Below, piece by piece: positions 57,530 through 64,000 of a stretch of 64,000 nucleotides of DNA; position 1 is the stretch's first letter, and each line of letters opens with the position of its first letter. The notes below the pieces were generated by a model that saw only the letters and a program-made list of their open reading frames with translations, made no database searches and was not told the DNA's origin. The DNA comes from Pseudomonas capsici (lineage in GTDB: Bacteria > Pseudomonadota > Gammaproteobacteria > Pseudomonadales > Pseudomonadaceae), in NCBI RefSeq assembly GCF_017165765.1, contig NZ_JAFGZD010000007.1, forward strand, positions 248,001-312,000, written 5' to 3'. The position numbers and the translations under genes were made by a program.

Positions 57530-60253
57530 TCAGAAGTGATAGGTCATGCGGGCGAACAGCGTGCGGCCCAGCGGATCGGCATAGCGCGGGTCGTAGCCGG
57601 ACTGGAAGTTGTAGGCCTGATTGGAGAATGGCGGATCGCGGTCGAACAGGTTGCGGATCCCGGCGTCCACATCCAGCACCTTGTCGAAGGTATGCCCGAC
57701 CGAAAGGTCCCAGAGCGTATACGACGCCACCCGGGCGTTGGTGGTGCGGTCATAGTCGTTGTAACCGCTGGTGAAGCGGTTGGTGAGGGACGCGCGGCTG
57801 TTGCCCAGCGACCATGTACCGGTCAGGACATGTTTCCAGCGCGAGATCACGCCATCGCCCTGGAAGTCCCCGACCTTGTCGGTGTAAGGGCCGTCGATGA
57901 TGTTCTGGTAGTCGTAGCGGGTCACATAGGTGCCGGTCATGCCCAGGCCGAACTGGCCGTACGGCGTGTTCGGGAAGCGATAGTCCAGGGTGACGTCCAC
58001 ACCATTGGTCTTGACGATGCCCAGGTTCGCGTTGCCGGTCACGATATTGGCGATCGAACCATCCGGGTTGCGGATGAAGCGGTCGGCGTAGGTGGTAGGG
58101 TCGTCGAAGACGGTCGATTCAGGGAACGACTGAATCTGGTTGGAGATGTGAATCCACCAGAAATCCAGGCCCATGGAAAGGTTGCTGACCGGCTGGTAGA
58201 CGAAGCCCAGTGTCACGTTGCGGGCCTTTTCGGGAGCCAGCTCGGTATTGCCGCCACTGTTGTTGAGAAACTGCTGATTGCAATCGCGTCCGGCATTACC
58301 GCCAGGCTGCACGGTACCGCCTGCGCACAGGGTCGGGTCGTTGTAGTAACCCTGGGTGAAGCTCAGGCTGCGCGGCGCATAAAGCTCATACAGAGAAGGC
58401 GCGCGGAAGCCCTCGCTGTAGGCGCCTCTGACCACCAGTTGCTTGAACGGCTGGAAGCGGAACGAGTATTTGGGGTTGGTCGTGCTGCCGAAGTCGCTGT
58501 ATTTGTCGTGACGAATGGCAGCGCTCAGTTCCAGGCTGTCGAGGACCGGAACGTTCAATTCGGCGTATTGGGCCTTTACGCTGCGGTCGCCCGACACACT
58601 GCCGGCCGCGTCGGCCCCCAGGCTGCTGACGTCATTGACGAAGGCTTCGTACTCCTGATGCATTTTCTCCTTGCGGTATTCGCCGCCCAGCGCCAGGCCG
58701 GCCGGTCCGGCACCAAACCAGTCACCGATTTCCCGGCTGATACGGGCGTCGATACCGACCACCCGGCCCACGGCGCTTGAGTACTGGCCATGGTATTCGT
58801 TGGCATCGATCAATGCCTGGCCTGCCGCGGTCTGCGGACCGAATGGGTTGATGATGCCGTTGGCCAGACCGGCGATCATGGCCGCATCGCTGATATAGCC
58901 GTTGGTGAGTGAGGAAATGACCTTGTTCTGGTTGTATGACGCGCCGACGCTGTAGTCCCAGCCGCTGACCATGCCATCGAAGCTCAGCAGAAAGCGCTGG
59001 CTGGTGTTCTGGTCGCTGGAACCCCGTGGCCCGGCTGCGGTTTCCCGCCATGCGGTATCGATGGGCTGTGTCGGGTCGAGCACGAAACTGGTCGGCAAGG
59101 GCGTGATGCCGTTGCCGGGGTAGTAGGGCGACGAAGCATCCAGCGAGAGGCCGGTCAGGGGCGCTGGACCGATGTCGGTGTGGTTATTGTTGCGGGCCCA
59201 GAAGTATTCCAGGTTGACGTTGTGGTCGTCCGCCAGCTTGCCGGTGGCCTTGCCGAAAAAGGAAGTTTTCTCGGTCTGTGGAATCAGGTCGATGTATTCG
59301 CGGGTGCTGAACCGGCAGATGCCGTTGCTGGCGATCAGGCTGGGCCCGTTGCAGTTGCCACCGGCCAGCGGATTCGTGCCATTGTTGCCTTGGTAGTAGT
59401 TGCCGGGGAAGGCGGTCCCTGAGGTCTGGTTAAGACCGCGTCCCGGCACATAATCCCTGGCGAATGACCGGTCGTTGGCATCCAGGTTCTGCTGCTTGTT
59501 GTAGTTGAAGACGCCCATGACATTGAAGCGGTCTTCTTCAAGGTCACCGAAGCCCCAACTGGCGCTCATGTCCTTGGTGGCCCCGCCGCCACTGTTGGTG
59601 GGGGTTTCGCCGCCCAGGCTCAAGGTGCCGTCGGTCATGGACTTCTTGGTGATGAAGTTGATGACCCCGCCGATGGCATCAGTGCCGTACAGCGCAGAGG
59701 CGCCGTCACGCAGCACTTCCACCCGGTCGATGGCAGCAAACGGGATCATGTTCAGGTCGATGGCGCTGCCGTTGGGCGTGCCGACACCCGACAGGGCGTT
59801 GTTCGCCAGACGGCGTCCGTTGAGCAGCACCAGCGTCTTGTTGGCGCCAATCCCGCGCATGTCGGCGTAGGACGCGCCGCCCGTTCCGGCACCGACCGAG
59901 CCGGCACTGTTGTTGATCGACTGGCTGCCGGTGATGCGCTGGACCATTTCCTGAGTGGTGGTCACGCCCTGTTTCTTCAGGTCATCGGCGCGCAGGATGG
60001 TGATGGGCACGGCCGTCTCGGCATCGACCCTGCGGATCGCCGAACCTGTGACTTCGACACGCTGCAACTGGGTCGTGGCGGGCACGACGGCGGCGCTGGA
60101 GGAGACGCTTGTACTGCTTGTGTCCGCATCGACGGCATCGGCCGCCTGAGCACCGCTCATGCCCATGGCCAGTGCGCAGAGCAGCGCACGGGGATGGCGC
60201 CGTACCGCAATGGCGAGGGGGTTGAGGGTGCAACCGGGAAGATTCATCAGCAT
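57530..60253 (-). CDS. TonB-dependent outer-membrane receptor
   Basis: The 907-aa protein has a signal peptide (ending near AQAAD, about 38), a TonB-box-like LQRVEVTGS at about 62-70, an N-terminal plug (ADDLKKQGVTTTQEMVQRITG, then VEVLRDGASALYGTDAIGGVINF) and a large 22-strand barrel ending in the aromatic FARMTYHF. The plug type is that of large peptide/carbohydrate-type TonB receptors rather than a plain siderophore receptor. The ATG at 60253 is preceded by GGAAA. It lies between exbD and yejA, so a ligand passed to the Yej importer is likely. Confidence 0.92.
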   Translation of the reverse strand: MLMNLPGCTLNPLAIAVRRHPRALLCALAMGMSGAQAADAVDADTSSTSVSSSAAVVPATTQLQRVEVTGSAIRRVDAETAVPITILRADDLKKQGVTTTQEMVQRITGSQSINNSAGSVGAGTGGASYADMRGIGANKTLVLLNGRRLANNALSGVGTPNGSAIDLNMIPFAAIDRVEVLRDGASALYGTDAIGGVINFITKKSMTDGTLSLGGETPTNSGGGATKDMSASWGFGDLEEDRFNVMGVFNYNKQQNLDANDRSFARDYVPGRGLNQTSGTAFPGNYYQGNNGTNPLAGGNCNGPSLIASNGICRFSTREYIDLIPQTEKTSFFGKATGKLADDHNVNLEYFWARNNNHTDIGPAPLTGLSLDASSPYYPGNGITPLPTSFVLDPTQPIDTAWRETAAGPRGSSDQNTSQRFLLSFDGMVSGWDYSVGASYNQNKVISSLTNGYISDAAMIAGLANGIINPFGPQTAAGQALIDANEYHGQYSSAVGRVVGIDARISREIGDWFGAGPAGLALGGEYRKEKMHQEYEAFVNDVSSLGADAAGSVSGDRSVKAQYAELNVPVLDSLELSAAIRHDKYSDFGSTTNPKYSFRFQPFKQLVVRGAYSEGFRAPSLYELYAPRSLSFTQGYYNDPTLCAGGTVQPGGNAGRDCNQQFLNNSGGNTELAPEKARNVTLGFVYQPVSNLSMGLDFWWIHISNQIQSFPESTVFDDPTTYADRFIRNPDGSIANIVTGNANLGIVKTNGVDVTLDYRFPNTPYGQFGLGMTGTYVTRYDYQNIIDGPYTDKVGDFQGDGVISRWKHVLTGTWSLGNSRASLTNRFTSGYNDYDRTTNARVASYTLWDLSVGHTFDKVLDVDAGIRNLFDRDPPFSNQAYNFQSGYDPRYADPLGRTLFARMTYHF

Positions 60254-60420
60254 GGTAATTTCCGACTTATTCCAGACGTTATTGAAATGGCCTTGTGAGC
60301 CCTCTTTTCCCGATGCGGTTGTGCCCATCAGGAGTTTCACTTCTTCCTTTCCGGCAAGCCGCTCCCCTCCAGGGGCTTTGCGGCCCACGGACGAACGTGC
60401 TCACGGGAATGCGGTCAACA

Positions 60421-60439
60421 GGCTTCGCGCGGCGAAGCC
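60421..60439 (-). repeat. Hairpin between exbD and TonB receptor
   Basis: GGCTTCGC (60421-60428) and GCGAAGCC (60432-60439) form a perfect 8-bp stem with a 3-nt loop, 7 bp after the exbD stop. Like the hairpin after the receptor gene, it marks a gene boundary inside the operon and lacks a T-run. Confidence 0.55.
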
Positions 60440-60445
60440 CTCATG

Positions 60446-60847
60446 TCATTTCGATGTCATGACGGATATCTTCGTAATGCCCGATCGCTCGATCGAGGCC
60501 ATGGCCTTGGCCACCTGGCCATAGTTCACGGCCGTATCGGCCTGCAACTGGACGCGGATTTCCGGGTCTTTGGCCTTCTCGTCCTGCAGGCTTCTTTCCA
60601 GCAGTTCGGGGGCAATTTCAGATTTGGCCAGATAGAATTTGCCGTCCTGATCGACGCTGACCACCACCGGGTCTTTCTTTTCGGCCGGTGCCACCGAGTC
60701 GGTCTTGGGTAGGTTGACCTTGATCGCATTGGTCATCAGCGGTGTGGTGACGATAAACACCACCAGCAGCACGAGCATCACATCCACCAATGGCGTGACG
60801 TTCATTTCGCTGAGCACTTCATCGCTGTCCTGGTTGGAAAAGGCCAT
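60446..60847 (-). CDS. exbD: Biopolymer transport protein ExbD
   Basis: The 133-aa protein has one membrane helix (about 22-42, VDVMLVLLVVFIVTTPLM) with the essential Asp22 inside it, and a periplasmic domain (YLAKSEIAPELLERSL...). ExbD works with ExbB as a proton-driven motor for TonB. Its ATG shares one base with the exbB stop. Confidence 0.94.
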   Translation of the reverse strand: MAFSNQDSDEVLSEMNVTPLVDVMLVLLVVFIVTTPLMTNAIKVNLPKTDSVAPAEKKDPVVVSVDQDGKFYLAKSEIAPELLERSLQDEKAKDPEIRVQLQADTAVNYGQVAKAMASIERSGITKISVMTSK

Positions 60848-61554
60848 TAGCTTGCCTCCCGAACGGAATGGTTGTGGCGGGTGGCGATGGGTTGACGCGT
60901 GACGGCGAAGGCGCTGCGCTGGGCGAGCGAATCGAAGTCATGGGCGAAGTCGTCCATGTCGGCCACGGCCAGCTTCAGGCGGCGCAGGAAGAAGTTGTAG
61001 ATCAGCACCGCTGGCACCGCGACGGCGATCCCGACCCCGGTGGCAACCAGCGCATGGCCGATGGGGCCTGCCACCGCTTCCAGGCTGGCCGAACCGGTGA
61101 GACCGATACTTTGCAGCGCCTCCATGATCCCCCAGACCGTACCGAACAGGCCGATGAAAGGTGCGGTGCTGCCGATACTGGCCAGAATCGCCTGGCCGTT
61201 TTCCAGTGCCCGGCGTTCTTTCTGAATCTGTTGGCGCAGATTGCGTTCCAGGCGGTCGGAACGGTTGATGGTGTGGGCCAGTTGCTGGGTGGTACGAGGT
61301 GCGTCTTCGACCGCCATCGCTTCAAAGCCGCTGTTGGCGATACGGGCCAGTGCGCCCGGATACTGGGAAGCGTGTTCGGCTGCCGTCAGCAGGTCTGGGG
61401 CACTCCAGAAAGCCTGGGTGAACTGTTTGTTCTGGGATTTCTGCCTCATGTACTGCGCCGACTTGATCAGCAACAGGGCCCAGCTCAATACGGAAAACAG
61501 AATGAGTGCCCAGAGCACGGCCGGGACAATCATGGAAGAAAGCGATGCGTTCAT
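60847..61554 (-). CDS. exbB: Biopolymer transport protein ExbB
   Basis: The 235-aa MotA/TolQ-family protein has three membrane helices: one N-terminal (about 10-30), then IGSTAPFIGLFGTVWGIMEAL and GHALVATGVGIAVAVPAVLIYN. It forms the proton channel with ExbD and powers TonB. The stop TAA overlaps the exbD start by one base; tonB lies 50 bp upstream. Confidence 0.95.
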   Translation of the reverse strand: MNASLSSMIVPAVLWALILFSVLSWALLLIKSAQYMRQKSQNKQFTQAFWSAPDLLTAAEHASQYPGALARIANSGFEAMAVEDAPRTTQQLAHTINRSDRLERNLRQQIQKERRALENGQAILASIGSTAPFIGLFGTVWGIMEALQSIGLTGSASLEAVAGPIGHALVATGVGIAVAVPAVLIYNFFLRRLKLAVADMDDFAHDFDSLAQRSAFAVTRQPIATRHNHSVREAS

Positions 61555-61604
61555 GGTTTACACCTCACCAGCTTGAATAAAGTTGTCGGTTGTTATCCGC
61601 CGGA

Positions 61605-62432
61605 TCATTCCGGAAGCTTGAAGTCGATGGTCTGTGTCGCGAAGCCTTCGATAGGCGTGTCACCACGTTTGGCCGGGATGAACTTCCAGTTGCGCACGGC
61701 TTCCACGGCGGCTTCGTCCAGAACCGGTTTGCCGCTGGATTGGGTCACCTCGACACTGCCGGCCCGGCCATTGGCCAGAACCTTGATGCGCAGAATCACG
61801 CGCCCTTCCCAACTGCGTCGCAACGCCAGGCCCGGGTACTCGGGCGGCGGATTGCCAAGGCTGGCGAGCCCTGAAACGGCTGCACTTTCCTTGACCGGCG
61901 CCGCAGGTGCTGGAGGAGCGGGCGAAGGTGTCGGCGGTGCCGGGGTACTCGGGGCACTGGGCGCAGGCGGTGTCGGCGGCGCGGGTGGCCTTGGCTTTTG
62001 TACGGGCTCCGGTTTCTTGACCGGCTTGGGTTTTTCAACTTTCGGCTTTTCCACCGGTTTGGGCGGTGGCTTGACCGCGTCCGGGTCCTCAACCGGTTTC
62101 TCGGGCTCGGGCTCAGGGGGCGGAGGTGGCGGCGCAGGTGGAGGTGGCTCCGGAGGCGGCGCTTGCGGTGTCGGTGGTGTCGGGCTGGTCAGCTCGATCG
62201 TCATTTCCGGAACCTGGGGCGCAACTTCCGGAAGCTCGGCTTTGGCAGTCTGCATGTACCACCAGACCGCACCGTGAATAAGTACCGAAGCGGCAATCAA
62301 CAAGAAAGCCTGCGGCTTATTCAAACTGCCAGGTCGTGAGTTATTGGTTGTAAACGGAATACTCTGCCATGCCGTGGGAACTTCACCGGGCAATGGATCA
62401 GGGACCGATTTCAGGGTTGCCGCATCATTCAT
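61605..62432 (-). CDS. tonB: TonB energy-transducing protein
   Basis: The 275-aa protein has a cytoplasmic N-terminus of about 35 residues, one membrane helix (about 38-60, AFLLIAASVLIHGAVWWYM), a long Pro-rich and Lys/Glu-Pro spacer (about 80-175), and a C-terminal TonB domain (EYPGLALRRSWEGRVILRIKV...). It spans the periplasm and touches the TonB box of the receptor. The start at 62432 follows GGGAG. It is the first gene of the operon. Confidence 0.95.
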   Translation of the reverse strand: MNDAATLKSVPDPLPGEVPTAWQSIPFTTNNSRPGSLNKPQAFLLIAASVLIHGAVWWYMQTAKAELPEVAPQVPEMTIELTSPTPPTPQAPPPEPPPPAPPPPPPEPEPEKPVEDPDAVKPPPKPVEKPKVEKPKPVKKPEPVQKPRPPAPPTPPAPSAPSTPAPPTPSPAPPAPAAPVKESAAVSGLASLGNPPPEYPGLALRRSWEGRVILRIKVLANGRAGSVEVTQSSGKPVLDEAAVEAVRNWKFIPAKRGDTPIEGFATQTIDFKLPE

Positions 62433-63588
62433 TAAAGCTCCCTCGGAATAGTTGAAGGGCAATAAAAGTCCGTTCAAACATTTCGTGAATGTTCAAATAC
62501 TGGAGGGCTGCACATTTAACAGGCGCACGGTTCCGTGGAGCTGCAAGTCAGGCTCAATCGGATAAAAACGGTTTACGGATTATGAAGATGGCATTGAGCG
62601 TCCTTTTTCTTATCGCGTACCTGAAGGTAGCGAGGGTTCCTGAAGGCTAGTTAGCAACCGCTATGCCAGAAACTTTCAGGAAGTGGTCTGTAATGGCTGA
62701 AATAGAGCGGATGTCGCATTCATGTAATTTTTTATCGAATCCTCGGAAAATCTGAGTTGTGCCCACTGTTTATCAAGGGGTGAGGCCATCAAGTTGAGGG
62801 CGAAAGAATACCCTCTGTTTTTTCAGACGATATCAAAAAGACACCAGTTAAAATCCGGCCGACGGCATGCACCAATGTTGTATGAGTCGAGTCAAGTTGG
62901 TGCAGTTAATAATCAAGGGCTCACAGAACATTCTCCCTGGTGAAAGATGAAGTGTTTTTAAAATCTTTATAAAAAGCAGGCAAAGTCCGAGCGCCCACTC
63001 TGAAAGAGTGGTGGCTATTTGGAACTAAATGATGGATTGTCGGACGAAATCCACTTTATCTAGTTGAGTAATTATTCTCCTCTGAACCTGCCGATAGACC
63101 GCTGATAAAAGAAAGTGTATGAGTCGGAAAATACAAAACGGGAACGTGAATACTCACGTTCTCGGTGCACTAGTGATTCAGGAAAAAGACAGGTCGCTCA
63201 GGGCGACAGAAGGTCCATGCAGGGACGGGCTCGGTGGCGGGGCGAGCGGCGGGGTAGAAAAGACAGCGAGCGCTTATAGGGCACGAATGGATCTCCTTAT
63301 CTGAAGACACACGACTTTTGATCGGGTCTTTGCACTGTTTATGGACGCTGTGGCATCCGGTGACTGCACCGTGGTGCGCGATGGGCGCTTTCCCTGCAGT
63401 AAAACCAGTGATTTTCTGGTACGAGTGTTCCACTAGGAAGAAATGTGCCAACTTGTGTCTTTTTGTAACGGCGGACATACAGATCGTCGCACAGGGGATA
63501 CCAAAGGATCATCCACGAGGCAGACGACGGAACCCGAAAGACCCTGAGGACACTCACCAGCACCTAAACGTGCACGGAGCGCTCTGAA
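62433..63588. other. Gene-free AT-rich 1.16-kb region between tonB and chemoreceptor
   Basis: No convincing protein gene is seen on either strand; the longest frames have no ribosome site or family features. The composition is clearly more AT-rich than the coding neighbours, above all at about 62,820-63,120. It contains the tonB promoter on the minus strand (including an ACATT-TCGTG-AATGT dyad at about 62479-62493) and the chemoreceptor promoter on the plus strand. Small RNAs or a decayed gene are possible. Confidence 0.45.
63142..63161. repeat. Perfect hairpin in the tonB-chemoreceptor gap
   Basis: GAACGTGA (63142-63149) and TCACGTTC (63154-63161) form an 8-bp stem with loop ATAC. No T-run follows on either strand. 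It is the strongest local structure in the gene-free region and could be part of a small RNA or an operator. Confidence 0.5.
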
Positions 63589-64000
63589 ATGGTCAACTGG
63601 TTCGCAGGTATGCTGGGCAATATCAGTGTCAGATCGAAATTGATCCTGGGGTTTGTCAGCGTTCTGCTGCTGACGACCCTGATCGCTGCTTTCAGTTGGG
63701 TGGAAATCAATATCCTGCGCGAGCGGGGCGAGAAGCTGGCGTCCATTTCTCAGCTCAATGAAATGGTGCGCGACATGCGCATTGCCAAGCTGGGCTATGC
63801 CTTGCATCCAGAAACGGGTCGAGCCGCTGCGGTACTCAAGGCGAACGACAACCTGGAATCGCATTATGAAAGGATCAGAAGCCTGCTGAATGCACCGGCG
63901 GACCTGGCTCTGGTCTTTCGCTCCATGGAGACGACCGAGCGTTATCGCGATCATTTCAAGGATTTTGTCCGGGCCACCGAGGACCATGACGCCGCGAAGC
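63589..64000 (+). CDS. Methyl-accepting chemotaxis protein, partial (continues past right edge)
   Basis: From ATG 63589 (GGAG at 63576-63579) the frame reads MVNWFAGMLGNISVRSKLIL, a membrane helix (about 18-40), then a helical periplasmic ligand-binding region (residues 45 onward, LNEMVRDMRIAKLGYALHPE). The helical pattern fits 4HB or HBM-type sensor domains of Pseudomonas chemoreceptors. At least 137 residues are visible; the HAMP and signalling domains lie beyond the window. The ligand is unknown. Confidence 0.85.
   Translation, partial: MVNWFAGMLGNISVRSKLILGFVSVLLLTTLIAAFSWVEINILRERGEKLASISQLNEMVRDMRIAKLGYALHPETGRAAAVLKANDNLESHYERIRSLLNAPADLALVFRSMETTERYRDHFKDFVRATEDHDAAK

Noticed and set aside
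63170..63478. 102-aa minus-strand frame in the tonB-chemoreceptor gap
   Set aside because: No ribosome site, family motif or coherent composition.

Overview
The window is chromosomal DNA of a fluorescent Pseudomonas, most likely of the P. syringae group. Three things support this: the gene content and order (rho-ubiD, the zapA/6S RNA/fau and ygfB-pepP-ubiH blocks, argE-argA, gcvT-gcvH), Pseudomonas-type REP/REPIN repeats, and a complete HrpL-type promoter (GGAACC-N16-CCACCTA), which is diagnostic of plant-associated pseudomonads carrying a type III secretion system. The species assignment is an inference from sequence alone.

Layout. 1-12.0 kb: a lipoprotein (cut by the left edge), a cytochrome c-FTR1 iron permease, DedA, hemB-ppk with ppx facing them (haem and polyphosphate), and a four-gene polar amino-acid ABC importer. 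12.0-19.8 kb: a divergent FCD/GntR regulator with three candidate operators, trxA, rho, ubiD with a flavin/2Fe-2S reductase, a ChaC-type glutathione cyclotransferase and glpT. 19.8-24.4 kb: an AT-richer accessory island. It holds a HrpL-controlled candidate type III effector with a Cys/His papain-like core and an HNH-nuclease bacteriocin/immunity/coiled-coil operon. 24.4-33 kb: a quinone reductase, an orphan FliL-domain protein, an EVE protein, then the conserved divergent block fau-6S RNA-zapA-zapB-like / ygfB-pepP-ubiH-ubiI. 33-37.5 kb: a ferric-iron importer (binding protein and fused permease, no ATPase nearby) and gcvT-gcvH. 37.5-50.2 kb: DUF2388, NfeD/SPFH, a GspE-type ATPase, two Lrp/AsnC regulators, a CYTH-CHAD triphosphatase, argE, argA, a hydroxyacid dehydrogenase, a class III aminotransferase and a HAD protein. 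50.3-64 kb: a chemoreceptor, then eight codirectional minus-strand genes (tonB-exbB-exbD-TonB-dependent receptor-yejA-yejB-yejE-yejF), a gene-free 1.15-kb AT-rich stretch, and the start of a second chemoreceptor.

The two most notable systems are these. (1) The single-gene HrpL-driven effector unit at 20.07-21.01 kb: the promoter box, a 31-nt leader, an N-terminus fitting the type III export pattern, and a C-terminal domain with the His-then-Cys order of permuted NlpC/P60 (YiiX/LRAT-like) enzymes. I could not assign it to a named Hop family. (2) The eight-gene tonB-exbBD-receptor-yejABEF cluster, which encodes a complete dedicated route for a peptide-like ligand from the outer membrane to the cytoplasm. 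Hairpins sit exactly at its internal gene boundaries, perhaps to tune expression.

Most remaining genes are housekeeping and are annotated from family motifs readable in the translations. Start codons were moved from the longest ORF to the start supported by a Shine-Dalgarno sequence and family length where possible.
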